DNA of 64,000 bases from Buddleja alternifolia (Eukaryota; Streptophyta; Magnoliopsida; Lamiales; Scrophulariaceae): NCBI GenBank assembly GCA_019426215.1, contig CM033408.1, positions 24,283,953 through 24,347,952 of the forward strand, read 5' to 3'. Positions 46,976 to 57,164 of the stretch are shown in pieces. Numbering within the stretch: the first letter of the stretch is position 1; each line of letters starts with the position of its first letter. Made by a program: the position numbers and the translations under genes. The notes beneath the pieces are model-generated. The model worked only from the letters and a program-made list of their open reading frames with translations, searched no databases and had not been told where the DNA came from.

Positions 46976-47937
46976 ATGGCTGAGGAACAGAGAACTCTCA
47001 GGGATTATGCTATACCGACATATCAGAGTTTTACTTCAAGCATAGTTGTGCCTAATGTTCAGGCAAATACTTTTGAGTTGAAGCCAGCCATCATTCCGAT
47101 GCTACAGAATAATGCTTTTGAAGGAGACATTGAGAGGGAAGATCCTCATTCCCATTTGGGGAATTTCTTGGAGATATGCAGTACATTTAAGATGAACGGA
47201 GTCACAGATGATGCCATACGATTGCGGCTGTTCCCTTTCTCTCTATCCAAAAGAGCTAAGGAATGGTTGAAAAACCAGCCGGCAAATAAGTTCACTACTT
47301 GGGCAGATTTGTCGACTGCATTTCTCACCAAATATTTTCCACCGGCAAAGACAGCTCAGTTGAGGAATGCAATCACAGGATTCATGCAGGGAGATGGAGA
47401 AACACTTTATCAAGCATGGGAAAGATATAAAGAACTACTAAGAAAATGCCTCCATCATGGTATTCCAAGCTGGATGCTTGTACAAACCTTCTACAATGGT
47501 TTGTCATATAACATCAGGATGACTATCGACGCAGCTGCAGGAGGTAGTTTCATGGGAAAGAATCCAGATGATGCACTCGCGCTCATGGATGAGATGGCAT
47601 CCAATAACTACCAATGGGCGAGTGACAGTCGGTCCATAAAGAAAGTAGCTGGTATGCATAATGTTGATGAACTCACCATGCTCAATGCTAAGATGGATAC
47701 TCTAATGAAGAACTTCGAGGGACTCAAGTGCAATATCAGTGTCGTGTCTCAGCTTCCATAACCTGTGATGTTTGTGGAGCACCTCACATGGCTACAACTG
47801 CCCACTCATGGAGCAAGCTCAGTGTATCTCCAATCAGAACAACCAGTCGGGAAATCCATTCTCCAACACTTATCATTCGGGGTGGCGAAATCATCCCAAT
47901 TCTTCTTGGGGAGGTCATGGAAACCAAGGGGCTCAAG
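46976..47937 (+). pseudogene. Athila gag, N-terminal two thirds (frameshifted)
   Basis: ATG 46976 opens 261 codons covering the retrotransposon gag domain (about residues 45-220), with AIRLRLFPFSLSKRAKEWL, FPPAKTAQLRN, YQAWERYKELLRKC and MIDAAAGGSF-like blocks. The frame ends at 47759-47761. Two frame changes then give a zinc-knuckle-like CDVCGAPH (about 47767) and the conserved gag tail SNTYHSGWRNHPNSSWGG (about 47866). The nested element inserts at 47938-47942, and gag continues at 53962. Confidence 0.85.
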
Positions 47938-47942
47938 ACTTG

Positions 47943-49535
47943 TGACACGACAAAATCCTAGCAAGAGAACTAGGTCGCGTAAGTAGTAAAGTGGACGTTA
48001 AGTCCGGGTTTATCGTATCCGCAGGGACAACTATAATCTAAGTACCAAGACTACTATATTACTCAATTCTAAGTTAAATCGGTCGATAGAAAGGTTGATT
48101 AACTAATTAATAAATACTAGAAAATAAACTAAGGCAACGTCACACCAAATAAAGGGAGGAAACAATAGAGAGAAGCGATCAAGGCACATGGTTCAACCAA
48201 TTATGCATTTCGATTGTGACTTAAGTTCTATTGGATTATTAGATTGATTTAGCTAAGGCGAAATTCCCTAACGTACGTACCACCCAATCTCTTGGCATAG
48301 CAACCCTACCCTTGGTAACGATTTCCTATATATCTCTATATGAAAACCCGATTAACGAGGATGCATTTAAGGTCTAGGAATTCCCCACGTGAATGGAAAG
48401 CCACCTAAAGAAAGCGAGTCTATCTCTAGTCGGTTTAACTATAGGGTATTCAATGTTTATATCTTCCCTAGGTTATTATCTCTCGATCTCTAACCTAGGC
48501 ATTTTATCAAACACTTGGTGATCAAGCAAATGTAGCATTGAGATCAAATATTGAATACATAGCTAAAACCAAAATTAATCCAATAAACACCAACAAATCA
48601 ACAATCAAAATAACATAAATGGCCTATCTATGGCCTAAATCAAACAAGTTTAGCTCATATTCATGTCAAAAGTGCAAATATAAATCATACAAGTCATAGG
48701 AGATTTAAACAAATTCAAGAAACAAATATGTAAAAACTCCCTAATTCTTGTAGAGATGTGGATTCCTTGTTGAATTCTCCATGTTTTGACCTTCAATCTT
48801 CTCTTCTAAGCTCCCTCTCTCTCTATTTTCGTGTAGTTGCTGATATCTATGGTGAGTTAGGGTAAAAAATGGCAAAAAGGGGTATTTATAGACCAACCCG
48901 CTGCCTCGAACGCCTCGGCGTTCGCTTGTTGAACGCCTCGGCGTTGGCTACTGCATGTGAACGCCACGGCGTTCGTGGATGAACGCCTCGGCGTTCGTCC
49001 CCTGCTGCTCCAGCCAGTTTTGGTAAACTTTGCATAACTTTCTCTACCGATGTCGGAATTCACTAATTCAAGTTGCTGTAGAATCCTAAAACAAAGATCT
49101 ACAACTATCCAGAAGACACTAGGGCCGAAATCAAACGTTAAAGACGACAAAATTGTCTCACAAGTCACTGAATGAGAAAACTCCATCGTAAGACGTCTCT
49201 TCCAATGACGTTTTCACCTCCTTCCCTACATATCTGATCTTTGTCTTCAACATAATAAATGTACCTTTGCCTCTTATCTTTCCATTGGTATAAGAAGTGT
49301 GTAATTTGGACATGGGTAGAGAAATCTATTCCATAAACTCTAGCACTGCGCAGACAGTTTGTATCTTTATGCATGATTTACCCTCAATCCTTGTTCTTTT
49401 CCTCCAAATGTTATGTTATTCTATAAAATATGAGAAGACAAGGATCAAAGCATCATATGTGATCAAATTATCAAGGAAACAATCAAAACTAAGTCGATAA
49501 ACGGAGGAAAACTAGTGTAAAAATAACATATATCA
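47943..49535 (-). repeat. 3' LTR of nested non-autonomous element
   Basis: Contains the minus-strand TATAAATA at 48890-48883 and four palindromic CGAACGCC-CGGCGTTCG-type repeats at 48907-48997, upstream of TATA on the minus strand. Nearly identical to 52369-53961. Confidence 0.92.
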
Positions 49536-51099
49536 ACTACCCCCAAACTTAGCATTGATCGTCCTCGATCAAATACAATCAAACACACATATGATGATTG
49601 AAAATTTCATTTGCCAATTCACACACATAAGAGCAAGCATTATACCTTCAAAAACGATTATGAAAAGCTACACGATGCTTTGAACATTCAACAATTTGAA
49701 AACCTCACAAAATCTTAGTTTCCATCCCTATATCATGAACTCCCACATCCATATTCATGTCAAGAGCACACTTTAGAAAAGATTATGCAAACCAATTGGA
49801 AAGTAAAGGCATTGAAACAATTCAACATTCGTTAACCTGTCGGTGTGTATAAAGTGCAAAAGTCACAATCAAAAGGTCTTTCCGGCTTATAACGTAAGGC
49901 TAGGTGATGGCTAGGTTGGAAAATTTGGATAAAGTGACTAAGTCAAGAGAGCCTATAACTCAAAATCATCGATCTAAATTCGCAAATAGACTACAAAAAC
50001 TTTCACAACTTATCACTTATCCCTTTTTCACTCTCTTTTGCCTTTCAACTTACAACCCCCAAACTTGTTTCTTTTCATACCGGGTTGTACACAGATTTCC
50101 AAGCCAAATGATCCAATTGAGTGCCAAGATCAAAGACTAGTCAAGAGCACACTTTTTTTTTTCATATATATCTCTCTCTCTGTCTCGACTATTTAGCCCA
50201 TTGCTCAAGTTTTCATTTCATCCTCTTTTTTACATAATACTTCAAACCTCAAAAATCCCAACATAGCCAAAACATCACTATCTAACTCACATACATTCAA
50301 ATCAAAACAAGGTGACTACCCATATTCAAGTCAAATGATATGAAGTTCTAAACTCTCTTGATTAGGTGCAAGACATTGTTTTTCTTTTAGGGTAGAAGGT
50401 GGTTGTCGTGGCTTATGAAATAAAGACGAATGGTGGTTTCTAGTGTGCTTAGCACACTCCATTCTTATCAATACGGCTCAAATCAAGGTCTAGAGATTAT
50501 GCAATATAGAGAACGCCAAAATGTAAGGCTAACAACAATGAAAGATGGCCTTAATCATTTTATGACTTTACAACATTAATACACACTTCATAGTCAACAA
50601 AATTGAAAGTCCAACGTTTTAAATCCTCAAAAAAAATTGCATAAGCATGACTAAAAAGGGCTTTCAAGTCACAACATATGACATGTTGACCATAGATAAG
50701 GGACTTTGACTTTGAGAGAGTAGAGATATTCAAACGCATTATGCTCTCATGCAAGGGTGCACCAATTCATGAATTCTATATCAACAAGGTTGTACCCCCA
50801 AACTTAAATTAAACATTGTCCTCAATGTTCATGAAATAAATGCAAGGTAAGAGGGATAAGCGATACAACCCTGAAATGGAGAGAAATGGGGGGAGCATGG
50901 TGGTGGGCTCATATCCCAGGATCAAACTGTGATCAAAACCTGAACGAGAGAAAACTCAAAGGAAACCATATCAAATCGAGTTAAGGGGGAAGAAAACAAA
51001 ACGAAGGCACAAAAGAAAAGAAAGAAAGCAATAAAAGAAACTTGGGTTGCCTCCCAAGAAGCGCTTGTTTATAGTCATTAGCTCGACTTCTTGCATTGC
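49536..51099 (-). other. 3' noncoding region of the nested element
   Basis: Between the ORF stop and the purine tract. No ORF of note. It contains the conserved stem-loop at 51041-51058 and AT-rich sequence. A 1.5-kb 3' noncoding region is similar in kind to that of the surrounding Athila element (55446-57164). Confidence 0.7.
51041..51058 (-). promoter_or_regulatory. Conserved stem-loop after ORF stop (nested element)
   Basis: CTTGGGAGGCAACCCAAG: 6-bp stem and 6-base loop. The flanking GCTAATGACTATAAACAAGC on the minus strand matches the Athila copy at 55461-55502 at nearly every base. It lies about 17 nt after the stop codon, as in Athila. Confidence 0.85.
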
Positions 51100-52254
51100 T
51101 CACGGTGGATTGTAAGGAGCAATGCCAACTTTGTATGGATGAGTTTTCTTATGCTTTTTCCAATTGTGTAATGGCATATCCCCTCCAATCTTTATCATAA
51201 AACCTGGAATAATCAAAAGTGAGCACAAATTCTCTTCTATAAATATGTAATTGAAATGCAAAGAGTAAAGTGTAAATTCTAGAGGAGGGGGATCATCAAT
51301 TGATGGATACAATTGGTGTGTGACTGTCTCAAACTCCCCTAGTCTTGTCGTTGGCAACCTCAATGGTGAAATCTCCAAGTGATTTATATACCCTATGATT
51401 TCCTCATTCTCATCCGTAGTATCACTTGATTTCATGGTGTATGTCTCGGATGAATCATTGAAGTTGCATAGTTTGACTTGAACATCTTCCACTATATCCC
51501 TCCGCTGATTGATGGATTCCCTTAAGAATTCAAGGGATATGATGGTAGGTGGCATTGGGTTCTTGAAGATTTCTAATGTTCTTTCTTGGCCATGTCGTGA
51601 AATGGATTTAAAAATCTCTTTCTTCATTCGTATATGCTCAGTTGTTTTTGCCTCTATTTTGACACACATGGATTCGGGAGGTGGTTCTTCTTTAGTGATA
51701 GGATCTAGACATTGTAGTTCAAAATCAAAACCTTGTTCAACTTCTATATTGAGGGATGCCTCATTCTCTTTGGTGCTACTCTCCATGGTGCAAGGCGTTC
51801 TCTCCTTCCATAAGTTGACTGCTTGATTTACTAATCTTGCCACTTCCTTCCTATGAGCTTCTGACTCCTTTCTTCGAGCTTCTGACTCCTCGAAACTTGC
51901 TTCTGCCTCCTTAATGCTAGCTTGTATCCATACACTAAATTCATTCCCCAATGCCTCAATTTTAGACCTCGTATCTAGCTCTTGTTGATGAAAACTATTA
52001 TGTTGTTGGTAAGGAAGGCTACCGGCATGGTCAAACCCCGATGAGAGAATCATTGCATCATTTTTGTAACTCCATGTTGAGCTTGGATGATTTATCCAAC
52101 CGGGATGTATCATGTTATTTTGACATGTTGAGCTTGGGTGATTTATCCAACCGGGATGGTAGGAGGGCTCATAGGATTCCATTTGCATTGAGCTTGATGT
52201 GGTGATTGATGAATCCATATCCTGACATGGCCATTGAAAGTTATAAGCACTCAT
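51100..52254 (-). CDS. Gag-tail-like protein of the nested non-autonomous element (384 aa)
   Basis: Intact minus-strand ORF starting about 90 nt after the primer site. Residues about 30-62 contain two copies of HPGWINHPSST, resembling the Athila gag tail YHSGWRNHPNSSW. Residues about 95-150 form a likely coiled coil with a Glu/Ser/Ala/Arg repeat (EAEASFEESEARRKESEAHR). The rest is acidic, then Pro-rich, with a hydrophobic stretch near residues 328-350 (FNYIFIEENLCSLLIIPGFM). No zinc knuckle, protease, RT or integrase motif. It is a candidate RNA- or particle-binding protein derived from the gag C-terminus; exact role unknown. Confidence 0.75.
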   Translation of the reverse strand: MSAYNFQWPCQDMDSSITTSSSMQMESYEPSYHPGWINHPSSTCQNNMIHPGWINHPSSTWSYKNDAMILSSGFDHAGSLPYQQHNSFHQQELDTRSKIEALGNEFSVWIQASIKEAEASFEESEARRKESEAHRKEVARLVNQAVNLWKERTPCTMESSTKENEASLNIEVEQGFDFELQCLDPITKEEPPPESMCVKIEAKTTEHIRMKKEIFKSISRHGQERTLEIFKNPMPPTIISLEFLRESINQRRDIVEDVQVKLCNFNDSSETYTMKSSDTTDENEEIIGYINHLEISPLRLPTTRLGEFETVTHQLYPSIDDPPPLEFTLYSLHFNYIFIEENLCSLLIIPGFMIKIGGDMPLHNWKKHKKTHPYKVGIAPYNPP

Positions 52255-52344
52255 ATCTTCAAAAATTAAAAATAAACAAAATTAAAAGAAAATGACCTAA
52301 TCTCAGAATGAATAAGAGAATCTCGATATTAGATACCATAGTTG

Positions 52345-52362
52345 TCCCCGGCAACGGCGCCA
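52345..52362 (-). promoter_or_regulatory. Primer-binding site of nested element
   Basis: Minus-strand TGGCGCCGTTGCCGGGGA, identical to the primer site of the surrounding Athila element. Confidence 0.9.
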
Positions 52363-52368
52363 AAAACT

Positions 52369-53961
52369 TGACACGACAAAATCCTAGCAAGAGAACTAGG
52401 TCGCGTAAGTAGTAAAGTGGACGTTAAGTCCGGGTTTATCGTATCCGCAGGGACAACTATAATCTAAGTACCAAGACTACTATATTACTCAATTCTAAGT
52501 TAAATCGGTCGATAGAAAGGTTGATTAACTAATTAATAAATACTAGAAAATAAACTAAGGCAACGTCACACCAAATAAAGGGAAGAAACAATAGAGAGAA
52601 GCGATCAAGGCACATGGTTCAACCAATTATGCATTTCGATTGTGATTTAAGTTCTATTGGATTATTAGATTGATTTAGCTAAGGCGAAATTCCCTAACGT
52701 ACGTACCACCCAATCTCTTGGCATAGCAACCCTACCCTTGGTAACGATTTCCTATACATCTCTATATGAAAACCCGATTAACGAGGATGCATTTAAGGTC
52801 TAGGAATTCCCCACGTGAATGGAAAGCCACCTAAAGAAACCGAGTCTATCTCTAGTCGGTTTAACTATAGGGTATTCAATGTTTATATCTTCCCTAGGTT
52901 ATTATCTCTCGATCTCTAACCTAGGCATTTTATCAAACACTTGGTGATCAAGCAAATGTAGCATTGAGATCAAATATTGAATACATAGCTAAAACCAAAA
53001 TTAATCCAATAAACACCAACAAATCAACAATCAAAATAACATAAATGGCCTATCCATGGCCTCAATCAAACAAGTTTAGCTCATATTCATGTCAAAAGTG
53101 CAAATATAAATCATACAAGTCATAGGAGATTTAAACAAATTCAAGAAACAAATATGTAAAAACTCCCCAATTCTTGTAGAGATGTGTATTCCTTGTTGAA
53201 TTCTCCATGTTTTGACCTTCAATCTTCTCTTCTAAGCTCCCTCTCTCTCTATTTTCGTGTGGTTGCTGATATCTATGGTGAGTTAGGGTAAAAAATGGCA
53301 AAAAGGGGTATTTATAGACCAACCCGCTGCCTCGAACGCCGCGGCGTTCGCTTGTTGAACGCCTCGGCGTTGGCTACTGCATGTGAACGCCGCGGCGTTC
53401 GTGGATGAACGCCTCGGCGTTCGTCCCTTGCTGCTCTAGCCAGTTTTGGTAAACTTCGCATAACTTTCTCTACCGATGTCGGAATTCACTGATTCAAGTT
53501 GCTGTAGAATCCTAAAACAAAGATCTACAACTCTGCAGAAGACACTAGGGCCGAAATCAAACGTTAAAGACGACAAAATTGTCTCACAAGTCACTGAATG
53601 AGAAAACTCCATCGTAAGACGTCTCTTCCGATGACGTTTTCACCTCCTTCCCTACATATCTGATCTTTATCTTCAACATAATAAATGTACCTTTGCCTCT
53701 TATCTTTCCATTGGTATACGAAGTGTGTAATTTGGACATGGGTAAAGAAATCTATTCCATAAACTCTAGCACTGCGCAGACAGTTTGTATCTTTATGCAT
53801 GATTTACCCTCAATCCTTGTTCTTTTCCTCCAAATGTTATGTTATTCTATAAAATATAAGAAGACAAGGATCAAAGCATCATATGTGATCAAATTATCAA
53901 GGAAACAATCTAAACTAAGTCGATAAACGGGGGAAAACTAGTGTAAAAATAACATATATCA
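52369..53961 (-). repeat. 5' LTR of nested non-autonomous element
   Basis: The minus strand starts TGATATATGTTATTTTTACA at 53961 and ends TGTCGTGTCA at 52369. TATAAATA lies at 53316-53309. Palindromes: 53333-53350 (perfect CGAACGCCGCGGCGTTCG), 53357-53372, 53385-53401 and 53407-53423. Confidence 0.92.
53333..53423. promoter_or_regulatory. Four tandem GC palindromes upstream of TATA in nested-element LTR
   Basis: GAACGCC-N-CGGCGTTCG units spaced about 22-28 bp lie 17 to 107 bp upstream of the minus-strand TATA box. The first is a perfect 18-bp palindrome. The same array is in the other LTR (48907-48997). Likely binding sites for a dimeric factor, by inference. Confidence 0.7.
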
Positions 53962-55445
53962 ACTTGCCTCCTAGGCATCAGTTTCCCCCAGGTTTCCAAC
54001 AGGGTCCTCAAAATTTTCAACAGCAACTTCCACAGCATCAAGGACTACCACCTCAAGAAAAAAGACAGCCACAAGCTTGGGAGCTTGCTATTGAGAAGCT
54101 CGCTAATGGAACAGCAAAACGGTTCGAGAATCTTGAAGCAAAAATTGATCTGGTAGTGGGAGCAACAAAAAATTTGGAAACACAACTTGGACAATTGGCA
54201 AGTTTTGTGATTTCGAGGTTGAAGGGTACACTACCTAGCCAAACAGAGGAGAATCCGAGAAGACAATGTAATGCAGTGACTCTGATAAAGGAAAATACAA
54301 TTGAAGAATTTGAGCCATATGCTGAACACAGAGATGAACTTGTGACGAAGGATAATTCAGTCTTTGAACCTTCAGACAAGGTTGAACCAGAAAAGGATAC
54401 CCCAAAGCCATATGTGAAGCCATATGTTCCTCCGATTCCATTTCCCCAAAGGTTGCAACACAAGAGGTTGGACAAACAGCAAGAGAAATTTCTCCAAGTA
54501 TTTAGACAGTTGCACATAAACATTCCATTCGCAGATGCTCGAGCTCAATTGCCTGTCTATATGAAGTTTCTCAAAGAGTTGTTGAGCAATAGAAAAAAAC
54601 TGGAATATGTGGAAACAATCTCGTTGAATGAAGAATGCAGTGCCATAATCCAACGAAACATTCCTCCAAAGCTAAAGGATCCAGGGAGTTTTTCACTTCC
54701 TTGCACTATTGGGAAATCTCAATTTGATAAGGCACTTTGTGATTTAGGAGCTAGTGTTAGTCTAATGCCTTATTCAATTTGTAGAAAGCTAGGATTTCAA
54801 AAGCTCAAACACACAAATATGTCCTTGCAATTGGCAGATAGGAGTATAAAGCGCCCCATGGGAATATTAGAAGACGTGTTTGTGAAAGTGGACAAGTTCT
54901 ACATCCCATGTGACTTCGTGGTGCTTGAGATGGATGAAGATTCGAAAACACCAATCATCCTTGGAAGACCATTTCTCGCAACTGCGGGAACCACCATCGA
55001 CGTACGTGCTGGCAAGCTGGCGTTGAATATCGGAGATGAGAAGGTAGAGTTGGACTTAAATAAGGTGATGCAATCTCCATCTTTCGAAGAAAAATGTTGT
55101 TCGGCGGATGTGTTTGGAGGGGCCATCAAAGAAGAAATTCCTCAAGGTAAAAGAGATCCATCAGAGTCATCTACCGTAATATCCTCTACACCGAAGATAA
55201 AACTTAAACCTCTTTCTCCACATCTCAGGTACGCTCTTCTTAGCAAAAATGAATTTTTACCTGTTATCATAAATACTACACTTTTTACACTTGAATTGGA
55301 CCAATGGTTTAATAAATTGCAATGGAAGAAAGAGGGAATAGGTTGGCATATGTTTGATATGAAAGGGATTAACCCTACTTTGTGTTTTGTAGATGATGAT
55401 ATTCCTCGAGGGGAAACGATTTCCCTCACCGACCCTCAACATTGA
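53962..55445 (+). CDS. Athila gag C-terminus plus aspartic protease
   Basis: Open frame continuing gag after the nested insertion; it is not an independent gene, and an in-frame ATG is incidental. A Gln/Pro-rich linker is followed by a coiled-coil (about 54090-54210), then a retroviral-type aspartic protease with DLGASVSLMPYS (catalytic Asp at 54741) and IILGRPFLATA (about 54951). A pol-linker (SPHLRYALLSKNEFLPVII; GIGWHMFDMKGINPTLC) follows. Where reverse transcriptase should begin, the ORF stops at 55443-55445 after a short novel tail. No frameshift occurs inside 53962-55445. Confidence 0.88.
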
Positions 55446-55460
55446 TTTCATCTAAGTCAA

Positions 55461-55502
55461 GCTAATGACTTTAAACAAGCGCTGCTTGGGAGGCAACCCA
55501 AG
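55461..55502 (+). promoter_or_regulatory. Conserved stem-loop after ORF stop (Athila)
   Basis: GCTAATGACTTTAAACAAGC then CTTGGGAGGCAACCCAAG (55485-55502). It starts 16 nt after the stop codon and is shared with the nested element at 51041-51083 (minus). Confidence 0.85.
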
Positions 55503-55600
55503 AGTTTCTTTAATTTTGTTTTCGTTTGCGTTTCGTTGTCTTTATTTTATATTTGTTTCTGTTAAATTTTTCTCGTATTTTCTTGTTTATCTAATGCCAC

Positions 55601-55823
55601 TCTAATGCTTTTATGTATGCTTTCCTGTCAATTCAAGCAAATGGTGGTGCTAAAAAAAATAAAAAATTATAGAACAGGCAGTTTGGCACCACTGTGCCGA
55701 ATCCCCTGCCTTCTAATGCTTTTATGTATGCTTTCCTGTCAATTCAAGCATATGGTGGTGCTAAAAAAAATAAAAAATTATAGAACAGACAGTTTGGCAC
55801 CACTGTGCCGAATCCCCTGCCTT
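55601..55823 (+). repeat. Tandem duplication, 2 x 111 bp, in Athila 3' noncoding region
   Basis: Two nearly identical units, each ending in GGCACCACTGTGCCGAAT (55685-55702, 55796-55813). That motif equals an arm of the LTR stem-loop at 45780-45812. Confidence 0.88.
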
Positions 55824-57164
55824 TTAAAAAAAATATAAAAAAATGGTGTGGCTGCTGAGAGGTCAACATTTATTTCCATTGGTCGACACCACCTCACTCA
55901 ACCATTATCCACTGCCACCTCCTTCCACTTGGACACCATCCGCTCGACTCCCGAGACATCATACTTATTTATAGGGGAGTCTCTCTTTCACCCTCTTATT
56001 TTATTTCAATATCATTATGCTTATGCCTCTACTTATGTGTGAGTCCATTGAGGACAATGTCATGTTTTAAGTGTGGGGTGTGTGCGTGTATATATTGTTG
56101 AATGATTCAAGTGTGGGGTGGTGTGATCGAGAAAATTGGTGAAAGAAAGGACGTGTACGTATTTTTGTTGAATTGTTGATTGATTTGGTGACTTGTTTGC
56201 AACACTTTAGTTCCCACATTAGAACGATAGACTGAAATGAACAAATAGACCTATTTTCTGTAATATGGATACTTTTTGCGACTTACTCATTTGTTCTAAA
56301 TTTTGTGAAATTTGATATGCATCCTTGCACACTACACACGGGTTTTAGTTAAGGGAATTGATCGGTGAGATAAAGCAATTACAAAGTATTTGGATACATT
56401 ATGAAATTGTGAAGAAAGTTGAAGAAGCAAAAAGAAAAAAAAAATTGCTATAAGAAAAGAAAAAAAAATGGGCAATGAATTGAATAAAAGCCTTGATATT
56501 GAGTGAATAAAAACCTAGTTTTGTTCTGTGGCCTTTGTCACTTGAATGATTAAGTTCTTAGGGGTGTCTTGACACCTAATGCCTTAAGACCGTCTGGTTT
56601 GAGAGTCATTGACCTAAAACTCGTTAAATGGGTGTCATAGAAAGCCTAAGAGAACAAAACATTGCACAGGTTAATGAGTGTTAAGTGAAAGAACGAAAGG
56701 AAGGATTGTGCTATGAAGAATGTTTATGTTTGCTTGATGTAGCTGAGAAATTTCCCTTGCTAGAATTCATCTTTTCACGTGGATGCATATTTAAATTAAA
56801 CTTGGTTTGAATTTGTGTGTTAACTTTGAACAAAAGTATTTATATTGTGGAAGATAGTAATTTGTGCGTTCATGTTAGAACTTGTATGATAATTGTGGGG
56901 ATGTCCAATTGTTGTGGCTTGTTGCTAGGTTGAGAAACAAAGAATCAAATAGGTATATGTCGAGAATTTTGTGGGTATATTCACTGCAAACCCTCACGAG
57001 ACAAAACTCGTCCACTAGGAAAAACCTAGGGGTTTAACGGCTTGTTGCATGTGCTAAGTGCAATCGTGTTCCCTACGAAAGTGGTGTTATTTTATTTTGT
57101 TGTTCTTTTCTTTGTTTGTTTTAGATTTTCTCGAGGACGAGTAAAAGGCTAAGTGTGGGGTGTT
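55824..57164 (+). other. Athila 3' noncoding region and purine tract
   Basis: No coding sequence. It ends with GAGGACGAGTAAAAGGCTAA and GTGTGGGGTG directly before the 3' LTR, the latter serving as the purine tract. A similar GTGTGGGGTG occurs at about 56071 and 56112. Confidence 0.7.

Larger units (their letters stand above)
47943..53961 (-). mobile_element. Young non-autonomous LTR retrotransposon nested in Athila gag
   Basis: Two 1593-bp LTRs (47943-49535, 52369-53961) with about 25 differences by eye (~1.6%), TSD ACTTG (47938-47942, 53962-53966). On the minus strand: primer site TGGCGCCGTTGCCGGGGA (52362-52345), one ORF (52254-51100), a stem-loop (51058-51041), a noncoding stretch and a purine tract AAGTTTGGGGGTAGT next to 49535. 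The only ORF encodes no enzyme. Primer site, stem-loop and a gag-tail motif are shared with Athila, so it is probably mobilised by Athila proteins (inference). Confidence 0.92.

Noticed and set aside
48857..49500. Short ORFs within the LTRs of the nested element (also at 53591-53926)
   Set aside because: They occur in both LTRs by copying, lack family resemblance, and lie across promoter or leader sequence.
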